Assembly (NCBI GenBank): GCA_903883965.1
Contig: CAISCU010000028.1
Coordinates: 1 to 51,017 of the forward strand
Direction of reading: 5' to 3'
DNA: 51,017 nucleotides
DNA from: an uncultured Bacteroidota bacterium
Lineage (GTDB): Bacteria > Bacteroidota > Bacteroidia > UKL13-3
Shown: piece by piece, positions 17,043 to 26,650 of the stretch
How positions within the stretch are numbered: the stretch's first letter is position 1
Layout of the letters: every line of letters begins with the position of its first letter
The notes under the pieces: generated by a model
Told to the model about the DNA's origin: nothing
Database searches by the model: none
Seen by the model: the letters and a program-made list of their open reading frames with translations, nothing else
Program-made: the position numbers and the translations under genes

Positions 17043-19349
17043 ATGAAAAAAATACTTTTCGCATTTACTTGTTTCTTACTGGCATACAACTCTATAACCG
17101 CACAAAATGCTGAAATTAGAGGCTTTGTTTACGATAAAAAATCTGGCGAACCCATTATTTTTACAAATGTTGTTGTAAAAGAATTAATGATTGGTAAATC
17201 TACAGATATCAATGGCTTCTACACCATCAACAGAATTAAACCTGCAACATATACACTCATGTGTTGGTCTATCGGCTACGATACAACCAAGGTAATTGTA
17301 GAATTAACGGCAGGATCTATCAAAAATCAAAACATCTACTTAAAAGCCAAAAACTTAGAACTGGGTGAGGTTCAAATCAAAGCTGACCGACAAAAAGCAA
17401 AAGAACAAATCAATATTTCTACCAATGTCATTACGCAAAAGGAATTGAAACAACTCCCAACATTTGGTGGGGAACCTGATTTGGTGCAGTATTTACAAGT
17501 TTTACCTGGCGTTAATTTTAGTGGAGACCAAGGTGGGCAATTGTACATTAGAGGGGGGCCTCCAGTAATGAACAAGGTAATGATGGATGGCATGATCATT
17601 TACAATCCTTTTCATTCTATAGGTTTGTTTTCAGTTTTTGATGCCGACTTAATCAGAAACGCAGATGTGAGTGCTGGTGGTTTCAATGCACAATATGGCG
17701 GCAGGGTTTCTGGAGTGATAGATGTCAATACCCGTGAAGGAAACAAAAAAGAATTTTCAGGCAAACTCAGTGTGAACCCAATTACAGCCAAAGTTTTATT
17801 AGAAGGCCCATTGAGTAAGTTTTCTGAGGGAGGTTCAAGTTCTTCGGTTATTTTTTCATACAAAACTTCCTATTTAAACAAATCAGCACCTCTATTTTAC
17901 CCTGGAGCTGACCCTAAATATGGTTTGCCTTATTCTTTCAATGATATTTATGGAAAATTCAGTCAAATAGCTGAAAATGGAAGCCGTTTGAACCTTTTTG
18001 GTTTTAATTTTTCGGATGATGCCAACTTCAGTACTACCAAATACAATTGGAATTCTCTTGGTTTTGGAGGTAGTATAATGGTGATTCCTGAAGCTTCTAG
18101 TACTGTTATCAATGCTACATTTGGCTATTCAAATTACCAGATGAACCAAGTAGAGGCTGCCGATAATTTACCCCGTCAAAGTTCTATCAATGGATTCAAT
18201 GGCAGTATCAATTTTACTAATTTCATAGGTAAAGATGATATTAAATATGGTTTTGATGCTGTTGGATTTGCTACCGATTTTACATACAAAAATGCTGTAG
18301 GCAGAACATTGCAAGCAACTGATTACAATACTGAACTGCATGGTTTTTTAAAATACAAAAAGGTTTGGAACAGGTTGGTTGTTGAACCTGGTTTGAGAGC
18401 CGTTTACTATGCTTCACTATCTGAAAGCAGTTTGGAACCCCGTTTGGGTATTAAATGGAATACCACCAGTTTTTTAAGAGCCAAATTGGCTGCTGGCACT
18501 TATTCACAAAACCTCATGAGTGCAGTAAGTGACCGAGATGTTGTGAATTTATTTTATGGTTTTTTATCGAGCCCAGATAAAGTAAACGGCACTACTTCAA
18601 TAGACTACAAAAGACAAACAGCCGAACATTTGGTTGCTGGTTTTGAGTTGGATTTAGGCCGATACATAGAAATCAATGCGGAGGTGTTTTACAAAAACTT
18701 TAGTCAAATCACCAATATTAACAGAGACAAAGTCTATGATGATGTTCCGGTAAACCAAAACAAACCTTTTTACCAAAGAGCAGATATTATCAAAGAAACT
18801 GGCGATGCTTCTGGATTTGATATCCGTTTTAAAATGGATTATAAAAGATTGTATGTATGGGCTGTTTATTCTTTAACCTATGTAAACAGGGTATTTGACA
18901 AGAATGACAGTGTGAGTGTTAAATATTTTCCAAATTTCGACAGGAGACACAATTTCAATTTGGTTGTGAGTTATGAGTTCGGAAAAAACAAAAGCTGGCA
19001 TGTGAATACCAGATACAATTTAGGATCAGGATTTCCTTTTACTCAAACCCAAGGTTTTTACGAACAACTTGATTTAAATGGAGGTGTTTCAGGCAATATC
19101 AACAATCAAAACGGAAACCTTGGAATAGCCTACAGCGAAACCAATTCTGGACGTTTGCCTTATTTTCACCGAGTTGATTTTTCTGTCAGTAAAAAAATCA
19201 GTTTCAATCCTAAAAATGCATTAACCATAGTTGCCTCTGCAACCAACATACTAAATAGAGAAAATATCTTTTATTTCGACAGACTGAACTATAAACGCAT
19301 CAATCAGCTCCCAATTATGCCCACTTTGGGGATAAATTGGAACTTTTAA
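17043..19349 (+). CDS. TonB-dependent receptor with carboxypeptidase-like N-domain
   Basis: A 768-residue outer-membrane receptor. A signal peptide (MKKILFAFTCFLLAYNSITAQ) is followed by a carboxypeptidase-like regulatory domain (EIRGFVYDKKSGEPIIFTNV to about residue 110). Then come a plug domain (LPTFGGEPDLVQYLQVLPG, LYIRGGPPVMNKVMMDG, GGFNAQYGGRVSGVIDV) and a beta-barrel ending in an aromatic residue (NWNF). The cargo is unknown. The ATG at 17043 gives a normal signal peptide; the in-frame TTG at 17010 would add eleven residues. A -7 box TATATTTG lies at 17027-17034, with no well-spaced -33 box. No SusD partner follows, so it is not a standard glycan-uptake pair. The TPR gene starts 36 nt later. 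Confidence 0.9.
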   Translation: MKKILFAFTCFLLAYNSITAQNAEIRGFVYDKKSGEPIIFTNVVVKELMIGKSTDINGFYTINRIKPATYTLMCWSIGYDTTKVIVELTAGSIKNQNIYLKAKNLELGEVQIKADRQKAKEQINISTNVITQKELKQLPTFGGEPDLVQYLQVLPGVNFSGDQGGQLYIRGGPPVMNKVMMDGMIIYNPFHSIGLFSVFDADLIRNADVSAGGFNAQYGGRVSGVIDVNTREGNKKEFSGKLSVNPITAKVLLEGPLSKFSEGGSSSSVIFSYKTSYLNKSAPLFYPGADPKYGLPYSFNDIYGKFSQIAENGSRLNLFGFNFSDDANFSTTKYNWNSLGFGGSIMVIPEASSTVINATFGYSNYQMNQVEAADNLPRQSSINGFNGSINFTNFIGKDDIKYGFDAVGFATDFTYKNAVGRTLQATDYNTELHGFLKYKKVWNRLVVEPGLRAVYYASLSESSLEPRLGIKWNTTSFLRAKLAAGTYSQNLMSAVSDRDVVNLFYGFLSSPDKVNGTTSIDYKRQTAEHLVAGFELDLGRYIEINAEVFYKNFSQITNINRDKVYDDVPVNQNKPFYQRADIIKETGDASGFDIRFKMDYKRLYVWAVYSLTYVNRVFDKNDSVSVKYFPNFDRRHNFNLVVSYEFGKNKSWHVNTRYNLGSGFPFTQTQGFYEQLDLNGGVSGNINNQNGNLGIAYSETNSGRLPYFHRVDFSVSKKISFNPKNALTIVASATNILNRENIFYFDRLNYKRINQLPIMPTLGINWNF

Positions 19350-19385
19350 CCCAATTCACAGCGCATAGATTCGTTTATCACAACT

Positions 19386-22300
19386 ATGCGCGTATTCGTC
19401 AACCAAATTAACCTGCAAAACTGGGGGCATCCGGTTCTGCACTTCATTGGAAAGCTCATTGCATTCCTGCTATTTATGTTGCTCTGCACATTGCCATCAA
19501 AAGCTCAAAAAACTGCTGTTTATGAAGATGAAATTCGTTATTACAACAGGGGTTTAGAACTATTTGACAAAGAAAAATTTGCAGCAGCTCTCACCCATTT
19601 CAATTGGTATGCTGGCTTAGGTAAATCACCTCAACTGAAAATAAAATCTCAGTATTATGCAGCCACTTGTGCCATGGAATTGTTTAACCAAGATGCCGAA
19701 CAATTGCTTAAAAAAATAATTGCTAACTACCCTGAGAATCCATCAGCTAAACTGGCCGTTTTTCAATTGGGCAAACTACATTACCGTGCAAAAAACAACA
19801 AAGAAGCAGTTAAGTGGCTTCAAAAAGTAGATCCAAACTACTTGTCTGAGTCTGATAAAATTGAATTTTATTTTACTGGAGGATACTGCCATTTTAAAGT
19901 GAATCAATTTGAAGAGTCTAAGAAATCATTCATAGTTATCAAAGACACCAAAAGTAAGTTTTATGATGCCACCAATTATTACTATGCTTATGTGTGTTAC
20001 CAGTCAAAAGAATTTGATGAGGCATTGACTCATTTCAAGCGGGTTCAATCTCATAAAACATTTGGACCTCTTTCTACAGTTTATGTAGCCCAAATATATT
20101 TTTCTAGGAAACAATACGAATCAGTGATTACCTATTGCGATACCATCACCAATAAAGAATTGGCCATAGATGTTGCAGGCATTTTAGGACAATCTTATTT
20201 TAACCTAAATAAATTTGCTAAAGCTGTTCCATATTTAGAAATATTTATGAAAGATGCGCCTGTAATGCCCAAAAATGAAGATTTCTACCAATTGGGAATT
20301 TCGTATTACAAAACAGCACAATATGCCCAAGCCATTGAACAATTGTTAAAAATAGAACAGGCTTCAGATACATTGAAACAAGCAGTTTGGTTTGCTTTAG
20401 CTGATTCATATATCAAGGTTCAGAAAAAGAACAATGCCTTGTCGGCATTTAACAAAAGTTATGAGGCCAATGCCTATTCTGAACTTGGCGAACAATCTTT
20501 GTTTAACAGTGCCCGAATAGCTGAAGAATTGAATTTTCAGGGGCAAGCAATGCAAACATATGCTAGGTTTTTAGACAGTTTTCCAGCCAGTAAATATGCC
20601 AATGAAGCACGTACAAACCTTGGTAACTTATTGTTAAATGCAAGAAATTACAAAGAAGCCATTCGCATTTTAGAACACATCAATAACCCCGGTAAAGCTG
20701 AAAAAATCTTACTCCAAAAGGTCTATTATTATAGAGCAGAAGAATTGTATTTAAACAACCAAATTGAAGAAGCCAAAACTTTATTTGAGAAAAATGTAGG
20801 TATCCGATTAGATGCAAACACATTGGGGCTTTCTACATTTTGGCTTGCTGAAATTGCATACAAACAAAACCAATATAAAGAGGCTATATCGCTGTACTTA
20901 ACTGCACAAGAAATACCCGAATTTAAAAACAGTAAATATTTTGCTGGTTCATATTATGAGAAAGCATATGCCTTATTAAAAACAGAAGATTACGAGGCTG
21001 CGGTTGATGCGTTTAAGCAATATGTTAAAATTAGTCAATTGGATAAAAATCCTGAAATTTATACCGATGCTGTGATTCGTATAGCTGATTGTTATTTTGT
21101 TTCAAAACAATACCAATTTGCTATAGATTACTACGACAAGGTAATTCAAAATAGTTTAAATGGCTCAGATTATGCTTTGTACCAAAAAGCCTTGATACTA
21201 GGGGTATTGAACCGATATGAAGAAAAGAGTGTCGTGCTAAAAACTTTGATCAAATCGCATCCTAAATCACCTTATATTGATGATGCTGTTTTTGAGAGTG
21301 CCAATCTACATTTGCTCAATGAAAAATACGAACTGGCAGTTGCTGAATTCAATGAACTCATTTCTAAATACCCTAGGAGTATATACATTAGAAAAGCCAA
21401 ATTAAACAAAGCACTTTCACTGTTTAATCTAAAAAATGATGAAGAGGCTTTGACTGTTTTAAAGCAACTCATTACTGATTTTCCTAATTCAGAAGAAGCC
21501 ATACAGGGGTTGTTATTGGTTAAAAATATACTGGTAAACAAAGGTGAAGGTGAAGCTTATATTGAATTTGTAAACGTACTGCCTCATTTGGTGTTGGCTC
21601 CAAGCACACAAGATTCTTTGTCGTATGAAGCTGCTTTTAATTTGTATAAAAACAATGAACTTCAAAAAGCTGCAAAATCACTGGGTAATTATATCAACAA
21701 GTTTCCTGGAGGTTTCTTTATTCTTAAAGCAAATTATTTTAAAGCTGAAGCCGATTATACTTTAAAAAATTACGATGCAGCATTGGTACACTATGAATAC
21801 GTGGCCAACGCGCTCAGAAGTGATTTCACTGAAAGAGCAACCAGACAAGCCGCTACGCTCAATTATATGAAAAAGAATTACGATCCAGCCTATACTTTTT
21901 ATGCCGCATTGGAACGAATTGCTTCAAACAAAGACAATACATTGGTAGCGCTATTAGGCCAAATGCGAAGCAGTATCAATCAAGGCAAACAAGACTCTGC
22001 TGCAATTGCTGCTTTTAAATATATTAATTCAGGTATGGGTTTAAAAGACCCATTGGTTGAAGCCCACCTTCAAATTGGCAGGTATTACATGGCTCACAAC
22101 AAATCTGACTCAGCACAATTTTCTTTTCAGTATATCTTAAAAGAAAGTAAGCTCATTTTTGCCGCAGAAGCCAAATACAATATGGCTTTGATTCAATTCC
22201 AGAAAAAAGATTACAAAGCAACGCAGAAACTCATTTTTGATTTGGCAGACCATTTTAGTGCTTTTGAATTATGGGTTGCAAAAGCCTATCAGTTACTGGC

Positions 22301-22496
22301 AGAAACTTATGTAAAACAAAATGATTTCTTTCAAGCAAAAGCTACATTACAAAGTTTAATTGACAATTATGAAGGCGAAGAAATAACCAATGCCTGTAAA
22401 GCGCGCATGTTAGAAATTATAGAACTTGAAAACCAACAAAAAAGTACTCAAAAACAACAAGTAGAACAAAGAATCAATCAACATGAAAACAAATAA
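19386..22496 (+). CDS. Large TPR-repeat periplasmic/surface protein
   Basis: A 1036-residue protein made almost wholly of tetratricopeptide repeats (for example AALTHFNWYAGLG, EAVKWLQKV, QAIEQLLKIEQ, EAAVDAFKQYVK, FAIDYYDKVIQ, LAVAEFNELISKYP, AALVHYEYVA). An N-terminal hydrophobic stretch (about 22-42, ending SKAQK) serves as a signal peptide, without a clear lipobox. TPR solenoids are protein-binding scaffolds. The 14-nt overlap with the next gene, an outer-membrane barrel, suggests the two work together. The C-terminus is a charged, Gln-rich helix. Resemblance to YbgF-like or gliding/secretion TPR proteins is general, and I make no specific assignment. Confidence 0.85.
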   Translation: MRVFVNQINLQNWGHPVLHFIGKLIAFLLFMLLCTLPSKAQKTAVYEDEIRYYNRGLELFDKEKFAAALTHFNWYAGLGKSPQLKIKSQYYAATCAMELFNQDAEQLLKKIIANYPENPSAKLAVFQLGKLHYRAKNNKEAVKWLQKVDPNYLSESDKIEFYFTGGYCHFKVNQFEESKKSFIVIKDTKSKFYDATNYYYAYVCYQSKEFDEALTHFKRVQSHKTFGPLSTVYVAQIYFSRKQYESVITYCDTITNKELAIDVAGILGQSYFNLNKFAKAVPYLEIFMKDAPVMPKNEDFYQLGISYYKTAQYAQAIEQLLKIEQASDTLKQAVWFALADSYIKVQKKNNALSAFNKSYEANAYSELGEQSLFNSARIAEELNFQGQAMQTYARFLDSFPASKYANEARTNLGNLLLNARNYKEAIRILEHINNPGKAEKILLQKVYYYRAEELYLNNQIEEAKTLFEKNVGIRLDANTLGLSTFWLAEIAYKQNQYKEAISLYLTAQEIPEFKNSKYFAGSYYEKAYALLKTEDYEAAVDAFKQYVKISQLDKNPEIYTDAVIRIADCYFVSKQYQFAIDYYDKVIQNSLNGSDYALYQKALILGVLNRYEEKSVVLKTLIKSHPKSPYIDDAVFESANLHLLNEKYELAVAEFNELISKYPRSIYIRKAKLNKALSLFNLKNDEEALTVLKQLITDFPNSEEAIQGLLLVKNILVNKGEGEAYIEFVNVLPHLVLAPSTQDSLSYEAAFNLYKNNELQKAAKSLGNYINKFPGGFFILKANYFKAEADYTLKNYDAALVHYEYVANALRSDFTERATRQAATLNYMKKNYDPAYTFYAALERIASNKDNTLVALLGQMRSSINQGKQDSAAIAAFKYINSGMGLKDPLVEAHLQIGRYYMAHNKSDSAQFSFQYILKESKLIFAAEAKYNMALIQFQKKDYKATQKLIFDLADHFSAFELWVAKAYQLLAETYVKQNDFFQAKATLQSLIDNYEGEEITNACKARMLEIIELENQQKSTQKQQVEQRINQHENK

Positions 22497-24168
22497 ACAT
22501 AGCTTCTATAAAATGCTGTTTGGACTTTGTTTGGTTGGCTTACAAATCCAGTCAGTAGCGCAAGTAAAAGACAGTATCATTGACAACAGTGTAGTTGATG
22601 TAGTAAAAACATTCAAACCCATTTTGTCTGATGCCATAAAAATTCCTATTCAACCAAATCCGGATAAACCTGAAACCAAAAAACCTGTTTATACATATGA
22701 TTTAGATGTTCAAACTGTTCAAATAGCGCCCAATATTTACACCATTAAGCCATTGAGTTTAGGCACCTCTCTCCTACCCAAGTTAAAAAATAATTATTCA
22801 AAAATTGGATTTGGAAATTACAACAGCCCTTTGGTTGAGTTCTATTTAAATACAGTTAGAAACAAACAAATGAGGGCTGGTATTTTTTACAAGCATATTT
22901 CTGCAAATGGCAACGAAAACCAAACCAATTACAGTAACAATACTTTGCATGGAAATTTCAATTATTTTAAATCAAACCAACACTATTCTATTGAAGCTTA
23001 TTACCACAGAAATAGGGTACAATTGTATGGTAGGCCTGATAGTTTTGGGTTCGATGCCGAACAAGGTAAAATTATTTACAATTTAATAGATGTACAGGCC
23101 GGAGCAAGTAATTCAGCCAAGGACAGTGCCAGTTTTACGCACCAAACAAAAGTTCATTATTACAATTATAGCAATCAAGCCAAACAACAAGAAAACAACT
23201 TAGGCATTTATACCACCTTGCGAAAAAGCTTTGAGCAATTACCCGTAGAACTTCAAGCCGGATTCAGAATGAACCAATATGATTCGGCTGGAACAGCCTA
23301 TAACAGAAGATTTTTTTATTTAAACCCCGAAATTAAATTAGAAGAAGCCAACTATTATTTGAAAGCCGGATTCAATACTTTTTTTGTAACAGACAGTGTC
23401 GATTCAAAAGGACATTTTTTTCCAAAGGCTGAAGCTGGTTTTCATATCATTCCCAAAAAGTTTGAAGTTTTTGCAGGTTTAACAGGTAATGTGCAAGTAA
23501 ATACTTACAGGAGTATTACCACTGAGAACCCATTTGTACAAAACCCTAATCAGAACAATACGGTTCATCAATTAGAACTTTATGGAGGCTTCAAAGGTCA
23601 ATTGAGTCCACAATGCGGTTTTCATATTCAAAGTTCATCAAGCCAATTAGAAAACAACTTGTATTTTATTTACAGAGCCCAAGATTCTTTAAAAACAACA
23701 GACCCAAGTGCTGGTTCTCAAATAGCCGTTTATGATGGAACAAAAGGCACCCTGACACAATTGCAAATTCATGTGTATTACCAAAATGGAGAAAAATGGA
23801 GAATCAATATGAGCACATTGATCAACAGTTACAAAATGGATAAACTAACCGATGCATTTGGCAGACCAGAGTTTGAAAGCAAATTGAATATTTGGTACAA
23901 TATTGCTGATAAAATTTACACCAAGTTTGACTTGTTTTATATTGGGGAGAGAGCTTTTGGTTCTAATACTATTGGCAATTTAACACCTGTAAAAAAAGGA
24001 ATGATGAATGCTTATACCGATGTCAACTTGGGTATAGAGTACAGGTACAAAAAACACATATCAACCTTTTTGCAACTCAACAATTTAACGAACAACAATT
24101 ACCAACGCTGGGCAGCTTATACCAATTATAGGTTTAATTTAATGGCCGGATTTACATTTACTTTTTAA
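22483..24168 (+). CDS. Outer-membrane beta-barrel protein, TPR-gene partner
   Basis: A 561-residue protein with a signal peptide (about 1-26, ending QSVAQ). An N-terminal Pro/Lys-rich stretch (about 50-75) precedes a long series of alternating aromatic and polar strands, typical of an outer-membrane barrel, ending FNLMAGFTFTF with a terminal Phe. The barrel resembles TonB-dependent receptors, but the plug motifs are missing. It starts inside the end of the TPR gene (14-nt overlap) and is followed 10 nt later by murA. Function unknown; it is probably the membrane partner of the TPR protein. Confidence 0.75.
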   Translation: MKTNKHSFYKMLFGLCLVGLQIQSVAQVKDSIIDNSVVDVVKTFKPILSDAIKIPIQPNPDKPETKKPVYTYDLDVQTVQIAPNIYTIKPLSLGTSLLPKLKNNYSKIGFGNYNSPLVEFYLNTVRNKQMRAGIFYKHISANGNENQTNYSNNTLHGNFNYFKSNQHYSIEAYYHRNRVQLYGRPDSFGFDAEQGKIIYNLIDVQAGASNSAKDSASFTHQTKVHYYNYSNQAKQQENNLGIYTTLRKSFEQLPVELQAGFRMNQYDSAGTAYNRRFFYLNPEIKLEEANYYLKAGFNTFFVTDSVDSKGHFFPKAEAGFHIIPKKFEVFAGLTGNVQVNTYRSITTENPFVQNPNQNNTVHQLELYGGFKGQLSPQCGFHIQSSSSQLENNLYFIYRAQDSLKTTDPSAGSQIAVYDGTKGTLTQLQIHVYYQNGEKWRINMSTLINSYKMDKLTDAFGRPEFESKLNIWYNIADKIYTKFDLFYIGERAFGSNTIGNLTPVKKGMMNAYTDVNLGIEYRYKKHISTFLQLNNLTNNNYQRWAAYTNYRFNLMAGFTFTF

Positions 24169-24178
24169 TTGAAAAAAC

Positions 24179-25486
24179 ATGGGATCATTTAAAGTTACTG
24201 GTGGCAAACAACTCAAAGGGGAATTGATTCCTCAGGGAGCAAAAAATGAAGCTTTACAAATTATTTCGGCAGTACTATTAACTGAAGAAGAAGTTATCAT
24301 AAGCAATATTCCCAATATCAGGGATGTAATGAAATTGATTGAACTGCTTGGTGAAATGGGTGTTCAAGTATTACAACTTAACGACGATACGTTTTCGTTC
24401 AGAGCAAAAGATATCAATTTAGAATACCTAATCAGTGATACTTTTAAACAAAAAGGAGCCAGTTTACGTGGTTCAATTATGATTATTGGGCCCTTGTTGG
24501 CAAGATTTGGAAAAGCATATATACCAGAACCTGGAGGCGATAAAATAGGCCGCAGACCCGTAGATACCCATTTACGTGGATTTGAAAATTTAGGCGCCAA
24601 GTTTGAACATTTACCTGGTGACCGTTTTTACAAAATAAATGCCAGTCATTTGCAAGGCACCTACATGGTACTTGATGAGGCTTCAGTTACTGGTACTGCT
24701 AACATAGTAATGGCGGCAACACTTGCCAAAGGCAAAACCAGTATATACAATGCTGCAAGTGAACCTTATGTACAACAGCTTTGCACTATGCTCAATTCAA
24801 TGGGAGCTAAAATTACAGGTATTGGTTCCAATTTATTGCATATTGAAGGTGTAACTCAATTGGGAGGATGCAAACACCGCATGTTGCCAGACATGATTGA
24901 AATTGGAAGTTTTATTGGATTGGCTGCAACCACACAATCCGAAATTACCATTAAAAATTGTGCAATTGATCGTTTAGGTGTTATTCCAAAAACATTCCAA
25001 AAAATGGGAATTGAAATGGAATTCAGAGGAGATGATATTTATTTGCCTTCACAAGCATCCTATAAAATTGACACCTTAATTGATGGGTCAATTCTCACCA
25101 TCAAAGACGGAATTTGGCCAGCATTTACCCCTGATTTAATTTCTATAGCATTGGTTACTGCTACTCAAGCGAAGGGTTCTGTTCTCATTCATCAATGGAT
25201 GTTTGAAAGCCGCTTGTTTTTTGTAGACAATTTAATTGATATGGGGGCCAGCATTATATTGTGTGATCCTCATAGGGCAGTTGTAATTGGTTCAAACCGA
25301 GAAACCAAACTAAGAGGAATAACCATGTCTTCACCAGATATTAGAGCTGGAGTTTCTATGCTCATAGCGGCATTGGCTGCTAATGGACAAAGTACCATTC
25401 ACAATATTGAACAAATAGACAGAGGTTATCAATTTATAGAAAAAAGACTTCAGGCAATTGGTGCAGATATACAACGCATAGACTAA
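24179..25486 (+). CDS. murA: UDP-GlcNAc 1-carboxyvinyltransferase, Asp-type
   Basis: A 435-residue MurA, which moves enolpyruvate from PEP to UDP-GlcNAc in the first committed step of peptidoglycan synthesis (cytoplasm). Lys22 in GAKNEAL and the phosphate-binding LRGSIMIIGPLLARFG are present, as is TPDLISIALV with the catalytic Asp. The loop that carries the reactive Cys115 in E. coli reads EPGGDKIGRRPVD here, so residue 121 is Asp. That substitution is known to make MurA insensitive to fosfomycin while staying active, and as far as I recall it is usual in Bacteroidota. The stop overlaps the next ATG by one base (TAATG). Confidence 0.96.
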   Translation: MGSFKVTGGKQLKGELIPQGAKNEALQIISAVLLTEEEVIISNIPNIRDVMKLIELLGEMGVQVLQLNDDTFSFRAKDINLEYLISDTFKQKGASLRGSIMIIGPLLARFGKAYIPEPGGDKIGRRPVDTHLRGFENLGAKFEHLPGDRFYKINASHLQGTYMVLDEASVTGTANIVMAATLAKGKTSIYNAASEPYVQQLCTMLNSMGAKITGIGSNLLHIEGVTQLGGCKHRMLPDMIEIGSFIGLAATTQSEITIKNCAIDRLGVIPKTFQKMGIEMEFRGDDIYLPSQASYKIDTLIDGSILTIKDGIWPAFTPDLISIALVTATQAKGSVLIHQWMFESRLFFVDNLIDMGASIILCDPHRAVVIGSNRETKLRGITMSSPDIRAGVSMLIAALAANGQSTIHNIEQIDRGYQFIEKRLQAIGADIQRID

Positions 25487-25992
25487 TGTTTAGAGCTTTC
25501 TTACTTTTAATTTTCTGTTACCTGTTATTTTCATTTAAAGTTGCAGATTCAACACCTGGTAAACCGACTATTTTTCCAGATTTTAGCTTTACTGGAATGT
25601 TCGACAAAACATACCAGCTCAGCGATTTAAAAGGGAGTTATGTTTTGGTCAACTTTTGGGCTTCTTGGAATGAAGAAAGTAGAAAAATGCAACTCAAACA
25701 AACTCCAATTTATTCTAGGTTCAAAGACCAAATTTTTAAAGGAGCAAATGGTTTTGAAGTTGTATCTGTCAGTATAGATACCGAGCCATTAGACATGCAA
25801 TTGGCGCTCAAAAAAGACCGTCTCAATTGGGCCAATCAAAGCAGTGATTTTAAAGGTTGGGACGGGAAATTGGTTAGGCAAATTAAACTAAAAGGTATAC
25901 CTGCAAATTATCTATTAGATACAAAAGGGGTTGTCATTGCACAAAATATTGAGGCAGATAGTCTTGAAATTTTATTACTAGGTTTTCAATAG
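25486..25992 (+). CDS. Thioredoxin-fold protein lacking the CxxC cysteines
   Basis: A 168-residue TlpA/AhpC-TSA-like protein with an N-terminal hydrophobic anchor or signal (residues 3-20). The fold is clear: PDFSFTGMFDKTYQLSDLKG, YVLVNFWASW, VSIDTEPLDMQLAL, GIPANYLLDTKG with the cis-proline. The redox motif WCxxC, however, is WNEES (residues 61-65), so both cysteines are gone and it cannot act as a thiol-disulfide enzyme. The first base of its ATG is the last base of the murA stop, so it is translationally coupled to murA. It may be a binding or scaffolding protein; function unknown. Confidence 0.85.
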   Translation: MFRAFLLLIFCYLLFSFKVADSTPGKPTIFPDFSFTGMFDKTYQLSDLKGSYVLVNFWASWNEESRKMQLKQTPIYSRFKDQIFKGANGFEVVSVSIDTEPLDMQLALKKDRLNWANQSSDFKGWDGKLVRQIKLKGIPANYLLDTKGVVIAQNIEADSLEILLLGFQ

Positions 25993-26033
25993 GTGTCACA
26001 TTGTCACAAAATAGGCATTGGCAAACTCTTTGA

Positions 26034-26630
26034 ATGTATAAGAAAAAAATGACTGACATGAATTCATCAGAACAAACCAATAACACAAACGAAGTATCTC
26101 CTGAAGCATTAGACATTGCGAGTAATGAAACAATTGGAACCTCAGAATCAGCTGAAAATACTCCTTCAGATGCTCCTATAGATCCCCTTGTTAAATTACA
26201 ATCTGAACTGACAGAAGTACAAGACAAATACATACGGATGTACTCAGAATTTGAGAACTTTAAACGTAGAACCACCAAAGAAAGAGCCGATTTGTTAAAA
26301 AGTGCAAACCAAGAAACATTGGTTTCTTTGTTACCTGTTTTAGATGATTTTGACAGAGCTCAAAAGTCTATTCAAACCACGGAAGGAAATGAAGCCATTA
26401 AAACTGGGGTTGATTTGGTGTATAATAAATTAAAAAATATTCTTCAACAAAAGGGCTTGAAAGAAATGGAATCAGACCAACAAGTTTTTGACAGTGAATT
26501 TCATGAAGCCATTACCAAAATTCCAGCTCCTACTGAAGCTTTAAAAGGAAAAGTAATTGATACCCTTGAAAAAGGCTACTTTTTAAATGAAAAAGTGATC
26601 AGATTTGCAAAGGTAGTTGTAGGAGAATAA
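26034..26630 (+). CDS. grpE: GrpE nucleotide exchange factor
   Basis: A 198-residue GrpE, which releases ADP from DnaK. An acidic, disordered N-terminus (residues 1-50) is followed by the long dimerising helix ([27 protein letters not shown]) and the C-terminal beta domain with [36 protein letters not shown] in pattern. Three in-frame ATGs (26034, 26049 and 26058) could start it; the first is listed. dnaJ follows 20 nt later. dnaK is not in the window. Confidence 0.95.
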   Translation: MYKKKMTDMNSSEQTNNTNEVSPEALDIASNETIGTSESAENTPSDAPIDPLVKLQSELTEVQDKYIRMYSEFENFKRRTTKERADLLKSANQETLVSLLPVLDDFDRAQKSIQTTEGNEAIKTGVDLVYNKLKNILQQKGLKEMESDQQVFDSEFHEAITKIPAPTEALKGKVIDTLEKGYFLNEKVIRFAKVVVGE

Positions 26631-26650
26631 ATAAACAGAAGCAAACAGCA

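Noticed and set aside
25990-26034. A sigma-54-like site (TTGGCA...TTTG) upstream of grpE
   Set aside because: The downstream GC of the -12 element is missing, so the match is not convincing.
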